Shown: positions 1-11,379, counted from the stretch's first letter. The stretch is 64,000 nt of DNA from Mimachlamys varia (GCA_947623455.1 OX392536.1:10349282-10413281); one strand, 5' to 3'. Numbers and translations are program-made. Notes: a model not told the origin generated them from the letters alone.

Positions 1-80
1 GACGGATGACGGACAAACGACGGACGCCACGGTATGGCATAAGCTCACCTCGGTCCTTCGGACCAGGTGAGCTAATAAAC
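1..80. repeat. End of a dispersed hairpin repeat
   Basis: Positions 41-74 form a near-perfect hairpin: AGCTCACCT and GGTGAGCT arms around GGTCC/GGACC with a TTCG loop. It is preceded by GACGGA-type short repeats and a GGTATGGCATAAG segment. This type of sequence recurs across bivalve genomes as the end of a non-autonomous element (from memory). The element is cut by the window edge. From 80 to about 600 I see no further exon of the neighbouring minus-strand gene, only AT-rich sequence and a poly-C run at 538-562. Confidence 0.55.
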
Positions 81-599
81 AACAAAGTATACAAAACAAT
101 GTAAACACAAGAGGCTCAGAGGAACTGTATCACTGACCTGGATATTTCTACATGGGAAAATATTCTCAATACAAATACTTTTCCAAATATTCCAACATAT
201 TGAGATTCCTTGGCTTATTAAGAATGCTTCAGACTAAATGAAACTTTGTTCAACTCTATCCTAACATGCTAATGGTTAAATAGCATGACACCTTGAGTCT
301 ACTTGTCCCGAAAAGCACCCCTCCCCCCTTTTATGGAGACATTTGAATGTCTCATCCCTTTACATGATGCAAATATGAAACTCATTTGTTAAGCATTAGA
401 AAATCTTTTAAAAGTCTGTTCAATATTAAATATTCTGCAATCTAATCACCCTGCCTGCAATTTATAATATTTTTACAGTGAAACTGCTAGGAAATCCCAC
501 CCGGCTGATCTTTATCGTCTGCCACTACTGGCGGAAACCCCCCCCCCCCCCCCCCACCCCCCCTGGCTAACTACACTGTATATCAGATATACTTTTGTT

Positions 600-1000
600 T
601 TTTAAATGCAAACACCTTACATTATTACCCACAATTCCTCAGCCTTGTTTCCTGTAATAATAGCATGGATCTTGCTGTTTTTTAATAAAAATATAATCAA
701 TGTATGTGGAGATTTTTGGTAGGCAATGTTTTCTGACCACATCGTTTGATAGATTGAAACACGACAGACCTCTGAAAATTTCGTTGATATGACATCGATC
801 ATCCCATCATATGAAAAATTAAAAAAAAAATAATAAAAATACATCGCAACTTTGATATAAAAATGTATGTTTTTCGAAAAAGACTATCTGGATTAGAAAT
901 TTATGTTTTTTGATTTTTTTTTAAAATAATTAACGAGTGACTTGCTTCCAGGGAGATAACTCCATTACACAACAGGCTAAATGGTCCATTAAGTGAAGAG
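600..1000. repeat. Dispersed repeat, copy 1 (in haspin intron)
   Basis: This stretch aligns by eye with 14645-15012 in the same orientation. Shared blocks include CCCACAATT near the left end, a GATTTTTGG(T/C)AGG block in the middle and GGGAGATAACTCCATTACAC near the right end. Divergence is substantial, so both are old copies. No terminal inverted repeat or open reading frame is evident. It lies just downstream of the last visible haspin exon. Confidence 0.6.
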
Positions 1001-1011
1001 CTCTGACCTAC

Positions 1012-4000
1012 CTGTTCACTTGACAGAAGTTCGGAGTGAAGGATTCCGTGAGAGAACGTAAAGAACTCAGCTCCCTGAAAACACATATAAATAAGATTTG
1101 TTGGAAAATTTAGCTTCAAAATGATCATTTAATCACCATTTATACACCAACGTTTTGCTTTATCAACATTTTATACACCAACGTTTTGCTTTATCAACAT
1201 TTTTTACACCAACATTTTGCATTATCACAATTTAAACACCAACGTTTTGCTTTATCAACATTTTATACACCAACGTTTTGCTTTATCAACATTTTTTACA
1301 CCAACGTTTTGCTTTATCACCATTTAAACACCAACGTTTTGCTTTATCAACATTTTAAACACCAACATTTTGCTTTATCAACATTTTTTACACCAACGTT
1401 TTGCTTTATCACCATTTATACACCAACGTTTTGCTTTATCACCATTTATACACCAACGTTTTGCTTTATCACCATTTAAACACCAACGTTTTGCTTAATC
1501 AACATATCTGATTGACAGCAGCTTCATAAGTGGACGACTTTATACAATACATAATTCATTTTTAAAACACTTATTTGGTAGCCTTCTGAATTCAATTTCT
1601 TTGAAAAAGTTATAACTTTTAACATCTTTACCCTAACAGCAAAACTACAAAACCTCTAAAATCCTGTATAATAAATTCTATCATTCCATATGATTTATAT
1701 AGCACAGCTTTGATTCTTTTATCATATTCCATTTTTTTCATATTTTGTTTTAATATCACGTTTTATTAAATCATTGTTTTGATCTAATTTAAGCATACAG
1801 AATTTTGTAGTTAAACAGTTTGATCTTGTGCACATAAACTCATTTTAACGATAACATTTTTTTTGGCAAGTTTCCAAAAAGATAGCATTGATACACTTTT
1901 ATTTCAGTTACATTAAAAGAACAAAATCACTACAAATCTGGAACTGTCTTTGTCACTTCACAAGCTTCCTGTCTTTTCTCAATTGAAGCTTTTGTTAATG
2001 AGAATTAGTTGAGATCGACAAAATCACCTACCTGGTTGTAAATGACAAAATCACCTACCTGGATATCACAATCTCGGGAAGCATTTCACTGAAGGTTTTC
2101 TGTGGTTCATCATTGACAGGAAAAGATCCTTCAATGGGAATAACCTTAACAACAACACAAAACCCATAAAAACAACATGGCCCAAATCTACGTCGAGACT
2201 CATTAAGCTAGCTTTATTACCAAGTTATCAGGAAATTTTTCCATCCAGTCACATTTATCTGAGAATGAATGTGGTTGGACTATTTTAACACACTTGACGT
2301 TACAGGATAATTTCTTACGAAAAAAATACTCGCCAGCAGCTACATATCTTCAGCCTTATGAAACCCTTCAGCATCCCAATATCTAGAAATATCACAAGGT
2401 GATTTACTGATTTCAGAAAGAGTACCAAAACCACTAAATTTATATCCAATAGAATTTGATTAAATCAATAAAACACTGACCTTAATGGCGACTGATTTGC
2501 CTTTGTTTTGTGTGCGAAACACCTCTCCGTAAACACCCTCTCCCACTTTAGTGCAAGCTGCCATCATTCTAGAAATCAAACATAAATAGCATTTAAGGAG
2601 TGTGTGATACCTGACCAATTATCCTACATAACTGGAAATCTTTATCATTGATGAACAAACATAACAACAATGTGTGACACTTGATCTTCCCTGTAAATTT
2701 TAGTACTCACTGGTATATCTTTATTATCATATATTATTACATTTTTACCAGTGAGATATCAAAACTTTTTCATTCTATAAAAGTGATATTTTTTTACTAG
2801 TGAGAAATATGATATTTGACCAATCAGAACGCTTCTTACAAACAACGTTTGGGAAAATCAGAAGCTGCCACTGTAGATTTTCATATAGAAATATAATAAA
2901 CAGAATATCTAACAGTATCTTCATTAATACCAAACATATTTCACTTGTGTGGCTAATATTTCGATATTTTTCATAAGTGTGCAGCACAAGTGAAAAATAT
3001 CAAAATATTAGCCCCACTCGTGAAATATAATTGGTATTACTGAGGACACTGTTAGATATCCTTTATTTACTGTAAAGTTTTATCATTTATCAATTGCGTC
3101 GGTTATTAAAAAGTCTTTGGTTTTACAACTGTATGTAGAAATGAAAACAATGAGTAATCATTACAGTTGGCAAACTTTTAGCATACATCTGTACCCTGTG
3201 CATGCACCTTTAACCAAAATATTTTTAATATAGTAATTTTCCACATAGATTGATACATTGCGACTTAGAGCTATTCCATAATTAATTGTGTGGGGGAGGT
3301 GGGAGGCACCTGTATTAATAAAGGACACATGTGACTTACCTGTCGGGAATACATGTGCGACTTACCAATCGGGAATACATGTGTGACTTACCTGTCGGGA
3401 ATACATGTGTGACTTACCTGTCGGGAATACATGTGTGACTTACCTGTCGGGAATACATGTCCTAAAGGACACATGGGACTCCTGCTGACACACCTGGTAG
3501 ACCTTGGTGCGAGGCGATTCCTCAATGATGGGCGGAGCACATTTTTTAGGAGTAAGCACATCCTGTTGAAAAGGGAAAAAGCAACAGTGAGAAAAGTATG
3601 TTATCAAAGTACTTGTTTCCTTAGCACTTAATCTGCTGAATAACCAAATTACTCCGTAGTGAAGTTGAAATAAAACAATCGGACATACAATCCTTGCATT
3701 TCATTGGTTTAAACATATTCTTATTGTCCAACAATAATTAGGCTCAGGCACAAGTTATGTCAACATAGTATTAAACTCCTTTTCCCATTTCCTCAGCATC
3801 ATATCAGGGACTCGTTCTACTTAGTTAATTCTACTGCTGAATATCTATGAAAGATTAAAAAAAGACTTACAAAAATTGACTCGTTCAAGTCCTGCGGTTT
3901 GTCCCTTCCTCTGCGTCTCAAGCGTAGAGGCGTAGTATTGGTGGTGTCGGCAGTGTGGTAGGACGGGTCCTCCGACTCTCCGTCGGCCGTATTGTACGAG

Positions 4001-6414
4001 GAATTGGACATTTCATCCTCCTCTTCTTCTTCAAGCTCTTCACTCTCTTCCTCATCAATGTTCTCCTCTTCATCAGCTTCCTCATCTTCCTTGTCATCTT
4101 CAGCTTCCTCATCATCCTCAGCCAACATATAATGTGTTGAGTTATTATGCGAACTTTTGGATTGGATACTGCTGTTTTCATCAGTGTCTATTTCTTCACT
4201 CTCTTCCTCTACCTCTTCATCTTCTTCTATATCACTAAGACCGATCTCATCTTCACCGCTTTCTTCACTGTTTTCCTCGTTATTATCGTCAGTCGAACTC
4301 TCATCTGTGTGTAAACTGATGTCACTAAACAGACTCTTTGAGTTGTCGACCACTATGTCCGAGGTTTTTTCGCCCCGCGTACTGCTGCGAGTAGACACAT
4401 GTAAAGACAAAAAACTCTCTCGCAGCCTCTCGAGCTGAACCATACAGTCATCTACTGGACTTTTACCTGAACTAAAACCACAAGATTTAGCTGATTTTTC
4501 CAGGTCGGAGCGTTGGCCTATTGGTGGTGTAGTGAGTATCTGAGAACCCTCCACTATACTGGAGAGACCCAGTCTGTCTAGGTCAGTACACGACCCGTCC
4601 TTGGATTCTCGTGAAACATTGTCCTCGTCAAGTTTTGAGATTGGACTATCTACAATATCAATATGAGACAAATCACTGTCCTTCATTTTCTCTGTTAGTG
4701 GTGTGCCCGGCTGAAACCTCTTCGCAAACGGTGTACTTGTCTCAATCTGAAGTTTCGTACCTGACCGCAGATGGCAGGGGGAGCAAAATGTAGGACTATT
4801 ATGAAAGGATTCTTTCCCATTGACCTGACCTGGGGTACCAGATATCACAAGACTGTAGTCGTCAAAGTCGCTGAAGTTATACAGAGAAGCAGGCCCTGAG
4901 GAGGCGGAAACATTGTTACACAGGCTGTAATGGTGGAGGGCAGTTATCTGACCTCGCTTTCGTTTTCCGTAAGTTTTTGAATCCTTGTCAATGACATTGC
5001 TGCGGTCTCTAAGAGCTCTGCGGGGACGTGAATTGCTGTTGAAGAGTCCTTCGCTACCTGTACTAGAGATGCTATCCTGGGAACACAATATTACAAAATA
5101 CTGCTATACTTAAAACAATGCAACCTGAACAGGTTTTAATTACACAATCGACTTAAATGATAAAGGAATTACATGTTTTTTTCTATCACAAGTGCCATAC
5201 CAACTTATTTAATGACAGATTGATTACCATAACAGGATTGAAATATCTGCATTTTTACCAAGATAATTTCATATTATTTTATTAGTTTTATCTTATACAG
5301 TATAACTTGTCTAAACCTCAAGTGACTTGGACCAAAATTTTTGGCCAGTTTACACAGGAGAGGTACACTATAGTATATAAGTTCAGAGGAAAATGCCAAG
5401 ACCAAACGGTAAGGCTTTAATAGACAGGTTTCAGATTAGACAGAGGCTGGTTTACACAAGTTATACTGTTCTATAATCAATGTCTGTGACAGGAGTATAT
5501 TTTAACTACAAAAGACTTTTCTATTTAACACTTATTACCCCTCCACTTGAGTCGAGCTTCCTTAGATTCCGTCTTCTCTGCACTGGCTTAGGATTTTCTT
5601 TATTTCTGCTGCTACAAGACATTACACATACAGTTACAGTAGGTATTGGTAAACAAGTAGAAAATGTTTACATATAAACAAATATATCCCAGCATCACAG
5701 TATAAGATTCTATCATATGTATATTTACTGTAGAGTGAAAAAATTCCATGCAAAGGAACAGAATCTGGGGTATAACTATAAAGTCTTACCAAGGTTTTTT
5801 AACCTTATTATGTACCAATTGCAAAGTGGAACATTTCTATCCTACAAAAACTGCAAAGGATAGTCAATTTATTAGATTTGTTACCAATTTCGATATCTCA
5901 TCGCACTGTCTCTTCATTATGACTTCATGCCCATGGCCATGCAAAACAGATTTCCATCACATGGCACCATGCACCTTTACATTGATGCAAATTTGTACAT
6001 CTAACTATAAATTTGGTAAATCTATACATCTATTTGGATATTTTTAGACTGTTTTTAGATCTTTTTCATCAGCATTTTTTATATTTATCACATATATAGA
6101 TCCTAGAACTACATGTTCTATTTTTTTGTATATCTATCACATATAATATTGAGAACCTAGAACTACACTACGTATACATGTACTATCATGATCAGAAAAA
6201 TCTCAGTTGTAGAGTTTTACCTGTTCTTCGTTTTCCTCGGCTGGAACACTGAATCGCCCGTACTGTTGTGGGACATGGACAACGAGTCCATACTAGAACT
6301 TGTACTGAACACATTCTTCTCCACCTCTAGCGCATTGTTCCACACGTCTGAGGAGATGACCCGCTGACGATGACGACCATAAGTCTTCATCGTCCCCTCG
6401 CCCCTCTTCCCCAT
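1012..6414 (-). CDS. HASPIN: Serine/threonine-protein kinase haspin (partial, C-terminus outside window)
   Basis: Haspin phosphorylates histone H3 Thr3 in mitosis, creating the docking mark for the chromosomal passenger complex. Coding exons (minus): 6221-6414, 5539-5611, 3871-5076, 3444-3562, 2481-2568, 2059-2144, 1012-1074. All junctions are GT-AG and the phases agree, giving about 609 residues. Start: ATG at 6414, 30 bases after an acceptor at 6445-6446. Residues 1-30 are basic and contain KTYGRHRQR, like the vertebrate N-terminus. The large third exon (residues 90-491) is disordered, Ser-rich and ends in a very acidic stretch. The kinase begins near 536: glycine loop KVGEGVYGEV, catalytic Lys560 in SVAIK, and Glu584 in EMLPEIVIS, equivalent to human K511 and E535. 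Exon 7 (ELSSLRSLTESF...) continues the N-lobe. The C-lobe (HRDLHWGN, DYT regions) is not found in 1-1000 and must lie left of the window. Identity rests on the distinctive haspin N-lobe and is firm. Confidence 0.92.
1131..1505. repeat. 31-bp minisatellite, about 12 copies
   Basis: The unit reads ACACCAACGTTTTGCTTTAT plus about 11 bases that alternate between ATCAACATTTT and ATCACCATTT forms. Copies differ by single substitutions and by 1-bp length changes in the T run. It sits in the haspin intron between exons 6 and 7. The 97-residue open frame across it (HQHFALS-type repeats) is a by-product of the tandem structure. Confidence 0.9.
2017..2062 (-). repeat. Duplicated 5' splice site of haspin exon 6
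   Basis: A 19-base block is repeated exactly at 2017-2035 and 2044-2062, a 27-bp period. Each block carries CAG|GTAGGT on the minus strand. The exon-proximal donor (last exon base 2059) preserves the reading frame into exon 7. Use of the distal donor (last exon base 2032) would add 27 bases, and the first complete added codon after AGG is TAG, a stop. Confidence 0.85.
2924..3052. repeat. Foldback (palindromic) element in haspin intron
   Basis: The left arm, from TAATACCAAACATATTTCAC, is mirrored by a right arm ending GTGAAATATAATTGGTATTA. Internally GGCTAATATTTCGATATTTTTC pairs with GAAAAATATCAAAATATTAG. The centre is near 2986. Mismatches are scattered, so it is an old inverted repeat. The neighbouring 2700-2815 carries CACTGGTA/TACCAGTGAGATATC motifs and may belong to the same element. 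Confidence 0.65.
3331..3456 (-). repeat. Fivefold 26-bp tandem duplication of the haspin exon 4 donor
   Basis: Five steps of exactly 26 bp place the last exon base of potential donors at 3444, 3418, 3392, 3366 and 3340. Four have GACAG|GTAAGT. The one at 3366 has GATTG|GTAAGT. Only the 3444 donor keeps the frame (phase 2, joining AG to the A of exon 5). Any distal donor reads AGG TAA at once. Each unit itself starts GTAAGT and ends CAG. Confidence 0.92.
5297..5472. mobile_element. Short MITE with mariner-like terminal repeats
   Basis: ACAGTATAACTTGT at the left end is inverted as ACAAGTTATACTGT at the right end, about 175 bp apart. Internal inverted similarity extends through TAAACCTC / GAGGCTGGTTTA-like segments. 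There is no coding capacity. It lies between haspin exons 2 and 3. Family assignment (Tc1/mariner-derived) is from the terminal motif style only. Confidence 0.65.
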
Positions 6415-6444
6415 GGCTGTGACGTACTATGTCAGGAGGAGGAC
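6415..6444 (-). other. HASPIN: 5' UTR part of haspin start-codon exon
   Basis: On the minus strand a pyrimidine tract (TTCTTTCTCTCTATCCTCAG) ends at an acceptor AG at 6445-6446. It is followed by 30 bases of leader with an in-frame TAG before the ATG at 6414. This shows that translation starts here and that a further upstream non-coding exon exists. Confidence 0.7.
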
Positions 6445-6753
6445 CTGAGGATAGAGAGAAAGAATGGATTAAACAGTGTGCAAAAGTAATTCATAAAGGT
6501 CTATGGACATTTCGAATAACATAGACCAACAAAATTTCTGTAGACTGATTTTTTCCATCAGTGTCAATTGCAACAAACCGCTTAAAACAGAGTGATCAAC
6601 CAATGTTTGAACAATAATTTATTTGCAACGACAAATTCAGCCAAACAAATCAGGAAATTAACAACATGCGAAAGAAATGCAATTGATATGATTTATTCAA
6701 ATAGTTTTGATACTTTTTCCACATTCATGAGCAATTAAATTGCTTAGACATCA

Positions 6754-7022
6754 GGGCCCGTATTCATGAAACCGTTCTCATGCTCAAGCATGAATTTTGT
6801 GCTCTAGCCTTATTTCTCGTTCTGGCTATAAAAGATTTTAGAAAACTAATTTTGTCAAAGATTTGGTATAAAGTTGAAGAGATCTGAATTAAGTCAAAAG
6901 CTGTTTTCAACATTTACAATGATTTTTTGACTCTTCAACATGATTCAGGTGAGTTTCTAGAAAGCTGGCTTGAGCACAGAATCCATGCTTGAGCATGAGA
7001 ACGGTTTCATGAATACGGGCCC
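6754..7022. mobile_element. Palindromic MITE with 39-bp perfect terminal inverted repeats
   Basis: The element begins GGGCCCGTATTCATGAAACC and ends with the exact reverse complement. By eye the two 39-base ends match without error. The arms continue imperfectly inward (TTTTGTGCTCTAGCC / GCTTGAGCACAGAATC). The spacer of roughly 170 bp is AT-rich and non-coding. It lies in the intron between the haspin 5' non-coding exon and the start-codon exon. Confidence 0.85.
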
Positions 7023-7895
7023 AAGTCTATCGTAATGGTATTTTGCATAGACCGACAGGTTTTCCTGTGGCCTCATGCATATCTATTGTTACTTTCGCAC
7101 ACTGATTTTAAACATACATCAAGGCTACTTTTCAGCAAAACATTACATTTTTGTATCCGTAAACAGAGAAATCATTATATTTAATTGCCACAATTAACAG
7201 GCAACCCACAATTATCTCAAACCTGTTTATTTGGAGACCAACCATTCATTTGTAGACCATGCAACCAGTTCACAATTTAGCAATAATTTTTTTATGACAG
7301 ACCTGCGAATACAGTGTTTTGCTACCTTGATTTTTGGGAAAATTTAGTAGGATTTTCAGATAAATTGGGAAAATATTCTTTGGTTTTAGCAGGGACGTAT
7401 ATGTGTCCTTGGTTTTAGTTATTTTATAAGATTTTTTAAAAAAAGACATGAAATGATGCAAATGTTGTTACTGCTACTTTAAATGACCTGGGGTTTTTAT
7501 TGACAATATGACTATCACATGTTGTGCTTGTAATTATCTAATTTCTATGTTGAATGTTTCTTGACTCAAATTCGATATTTTGTTTAGGGGTGGGGGGGGG
7601 GTGGTCAGGTTTAGGCCCACTTTGCATGACACTCTTTGATGTTTCCTGCGTATTTCAAGAGGGTGTAACAGATCTCTCAACATTCTTGCAACTTTTCCTT
7701 GTTCCCGTTCTTTCAATTTTATCGGTATTTAGCTGTGTGTGTGGATCCCATATCATTATGCATATCGAGTCATACGTAGAAGTCCATGATTGACCGGACT
7801 TGCAGCTGTGTAGCCTATGTTCAAAAAACAAAGAAGAATATATGAAATGACTGTGTACTTAGAATAATTCAAAATGATTGTTCATTTAAACTTAC

Positions 7896-8060
7896 AATTG
7901 GCGCTAAAATAGAAAGCAATCGGTCGCCTAATAATTTCACATTTTGAAGTGTTTACGATGAATCAAATATGGCGCTGGTAGGTTTGAAGAGATGAAAGGA
8001 GAATTTTCATTGGCTAATCAAATGGAGCTACTAATGTAGTACACACAAAGCAAAGGCGTA
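7896..8060 (-). promoter_or_regulatory. HASPIN: Probable haspin first (non-coding) exon and promoter
   Basis: A strong minus-strand donor, AATT|GTAAGT, lies with the last exon base at 7896. It would splice to the acceptor at 6445-6446. Upstream on the minus strand are TTTTAGCGCC (E2F-like), a CCAAT at about 7896-7900, TTCAAA/TTTGAA at about 7943 (CHR-like) and an ATTGGCTAAT block near 8010. Such elements are usual in cell-cycle promoters, but these matches are short and the transcription start is not visible. Confidence 0.45.
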
Positions 8061-9384
8061 AATAAATATCCGGAAAAGGTATTTTAACTATCAACTCATT
8101 TAAAATGATCTTCAGATTTTTTCAAATAAAAGCTTAAGTTTTATAACTGTGAAATAGTGTAATACATATAATTTCTCAATTTTCAAAATACAAGCATATT
8201 TTTTCATATTTGATAAAAAAAATCCCAGACAGATTCAGTATAACCTAGCCTCAGGTTATCCAGTTTGTTTTTCTCGAAACATTTCATTTAAACAAACTAA
8301 ATAGAAACACATAATTCCTTAAGTTTAAGATGAACTTTTCGATTGTATTCAATTTCCAAATTGCAAAACATGTAAGACTGCAACCACGCACTTATATATA
8401 ATCTAAGTCCGTGATAGCTCTAACCTAGGCCTATATCCGAGGTGATTAACATTGTTCAATACCAAAAAAATCCACGTTTTTTTCGTTTTAACCCATTCAT
8501 TACAATTCAAGATTATTAGGCAAAAGATACACCAAAATAACAATCTTATTTTAATGTTTAATACGGCAGAAACGATTAAAGGTTTATACGTCTATAAAAT
8601 TAGCATAAAATTAGCATATTGCATTTCAGATTTCAGGTAACAGCTAGGAGTGGTGAAGTGCACAGTAAGGCTTCGAACCTGAGACCGTTACCTAATTAGC
8701 TTCAAATAAATGTAATTACTCGGGGAGCAAAGTTACATTTTCTACTCCAAATAACTGGGTCAAATTATATACAGGTGGATTTTCCAAAGAATAATCTTTG
8801 ATGTGTTTCTTCCTTAAGTTTCTTTATACACATTACAATTTAAGAATGAATGCGACGAATTGTCTTGTAATACACATAATACATACAAAATTAACCCAGT
8901 TGAAAAATGTTTTTGTTTCTTAATTTCTTAAAATACTCATAATTGAAACCAGTATTTAAGTTCCCCATAGAATTTAAATGGAAAACAACCTAGATTACAA
9001 TACATTATAGGATTCGGGGTAGATTTTTTAGCATTAAGTATGATAGGTAAGATTGTAACATATATGATGCATACTATAATTTACCTGTAATTAAATCCTT
9101 ACCTGTATATTGGAAAACACCAAATGTATGACACCGTTTTCGCCCCGAAGTTTTCAAAAGGCATTGAAAAAATTTATTAACTGGTAACCTAGTCAGCCAC
9201 AGAGTAAAAGAACCCTAGAACTTTCTTCTGATGAAGTTGTTTCAGCATTTCAGCAACTGAACAAACACTGGTCTATCCTCACAATTTCCAACCATCCTTC
9301 ACATAAATAACTTGAGGAATAAATACCTGTCGTTCCTGTTTTAGAGATTTAAAAACAGACATATATTGATTTGTGATATATAAA
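8061..9384. other. Intergenic, no recognised feature
   Basis: AT-rich spacer between the divergent haspin and NCAPH genes. I see only short chance open frames and no convincing exon or tandem repeat. Splice-site pairs with coding content were not found. Confidence 0.5.
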
Positions 9385-9575
9385 TAAACTTTATTTATTT
9401 TACAACAATTATGAAACAAGTTATCCAACTATCTCAATCACTCTATTAGTGCACGAGGGATCTTATTGTGAAAGGAACCGTGGGAGTATCAGGAGAAAAC
9501 CCACGTGATCGGGCAGGTGACCAATCGAACCCCGGACGCCTTGCTGAAAGGCACCGTCCCACTATACTCATGATT
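9385..9575 (-). mobile_element. tRNA-derived SINE relic
   Basis: On the minus strand there is a B-box-like GGGGTTCGATTGG at about 9522-9534. It is followed toward lower coordinates by CACGTGGG...CTCCTGATACTCCCACGG and an AT-rich tail containing TTGTTGTAAAATAAATAAAG. The tail and body match the SINE at 55712-55935 closely enough to be the same family. The A box is degraded. Confidence 0.6.
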
Positions 9576-9659
9576 TGTGATAATGTGACATGAACTTTAT
9601 CTTCCAATATATATAATGCCTTCAATAGGTTGAAGATTATGCTAATTGAAATCGTTGCA

Positions 9660-9963
9660 TTAAACGGACACATGCTCCATCATCTAAACTGACAAACACT
9701 CGAAGACAGAAGGAGAGTCATGCGTCTGACAATACTACATAAAACAACACATGGCAAAGTCAACTTTAGAAAAGACAAACTCATACCTTCATCCCGCCAT
9801 ACACGCCATGCACATCAGAATTCGTATCAAACACTCTCATGTAGAACACAGGTACACAAACAGTCATTCTTCCCCCCGAACTATTGCCGACTGGAACAGC
9901 CTGCCTCCAGACACAACCTATATTACATCCCCTGAAACCTTTATAAAAACGGTCCCTGAATAA
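9660..9963 (+). pseudogene. 5'-truncated, frameshifted LINE reverse-transcriptase C-terminus
   Basis: Two overlapping frames share the signature of the extreme C-terminus of CR1/L2-type LINE ORF2. The first begins MRLTILHKTTHGKVNFRKD. The second carries SSPRTIADWNSLPPDT and ends FIKTVPE. The family normally has a segment resembling SFFPRTI.DWN.LP followed by a final F-helix. A frameshift near 9830-9870 separates the two halves, so this is a dead fragment of about 90 codons. Confidence 0.65.
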
Positions 9964-10439
9964 ACTCATTTAGTCCTGCTATACTTCCTATCATTTTCCT
10001 CTGGCCTAGTACACACCTAACATGACATAATCTTCAATTAGATGAAGGTGGTCATTAATATATAGATTTAGATGTAGACTTTAGATTTCATGAAACTCTA
10101 AACTCTCATTATGTCTGTTAAAATTCATGTATAGGCCTAATTACAGTTTTACTCTCAAACAACACCTACAAGCATTGACATCCGTTTCCAAAGACGTAAC
10201 ACACACATATGCTGCACCTATACAATTTATTAATAGATACTGTATACTGAAAAAATGAACTAAACTGCATTATACAGATCTTTCGTCCTCCTATGACTCT
10301 TCAGTGATGTCTTAGGGACCAAATATGGTGGGACTCCAAAAATTTCTAAACTAATGTAGAACTGGAAAACCCCTTTATGTTATTAATTTAGAAGTCAAAT
10401 TAAACTAGTTCTGTATAATTTCAAATCGAGTACTTCGAA

Positions 10440-10600
10440 AATGTGTATATCAAAAAAATAAAATAAAGTTCCGGGAATATCCGTCGCCGGATTTGAGTAA
10501 TCTATTAGAAAGTCCTCTCGCGAGAGTTATCTGATAGCGAGATTTCCCAAACGGATGGCGGAAACTTCGAAAACAGTGGATTTGTAAATAGACGGTAACA
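10440..10600 (+). promoter_or_regulatory. NCAPH: Probable NCAPH promoter and 5' UTR exon
   Basis: A locally GC-richer island holds the palindrome TCTCGCGAGA at 10516-10525. This is a known core element of animal housekeeping promoters. About 30 bases downstream is ACGGATGGCGGAAACTTCG. Its ATG at about 10554 opens only 10 codons (a uORF or leader). A possible donor ACG|GTAACA has its last exon base at 10594 and could splice to the acceptor at 11960. The donor choice is uncertain. Confidence 0.5.
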
Positions 10601-11379
10601 TCAACAGATACACGTTTTGGTGTTATTTACCATTGTTTATTATCCTAACTTGAAGTGACATTTAAATGTCCACGTTTTAATTCTTAAATATGTAAATAAT
10701 ATGCTGAAATATTCCTTGATAACCGATTCCTCGCACTGACTTGTAACACTTTCAGTAACAGGCCTATTATTCGGTTACCATTCGGCAAAGTGTCACCGTC
10801 GGTAACTGACAATCGTAATATAATGTTTGAATTTAACTTGATTTGGTGTTTCTCTCATTGATATTTGCTGTATTTATTTGAAGTTCTTTACTGGAGCTAA
10901 GAATACGTCTATGTGTTCATGTCATATATCCATTTGATTTATACAAATGTCCTAATTCAGTTCTTTATTGTACTGTGGTGGCCTAAACACTTATTCTGAT
11001 GTAATCTGTCAAGGACCGTTTTAAATTCAATGCCTTGGTCATCCTCCAGTTTCCCCTTGTACCTTTCATTGCTTGTCAATACCTCACTTTTGGCTATATA
11101 TATAATGTTGAATGTTTGCCCTCGTGAGGAAAGCAACAGTATTTGTCCTCGGACCAAGACCTGCTTGAGTCTTTTAAATGGTATTGGTTATTCCCTACTT
11201 AACTTTCGGTATAAGGGGATTGGTTTCAGCCTTTGGAAGCATAAAACGACTGGTTGGGATGCTGTGTGTCAGGGGTACGACATTGTATGTACCTTTAGCT
11301 TTGGCATAGTATATTTCATTGAGATAGCACTATAATTTAATAAAGTCTGCATCAGATCTACATTATTACGCATCAAATG

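Noticed and set aside
1186..1479. 97-codon open frame with HQHFALS-type repeats
   Set aside because: It is wholly inside the 31-bp minisatellite. The frame stays open only because the unit lacks stops, and it has no splice or start context.
4157..4438. Ser/Leu-rich plus-strand frame
   Set aside because: It is antisense to the acidic, Ser-rich haspin exon 3, whose codon bias keeps the opposite strand open.
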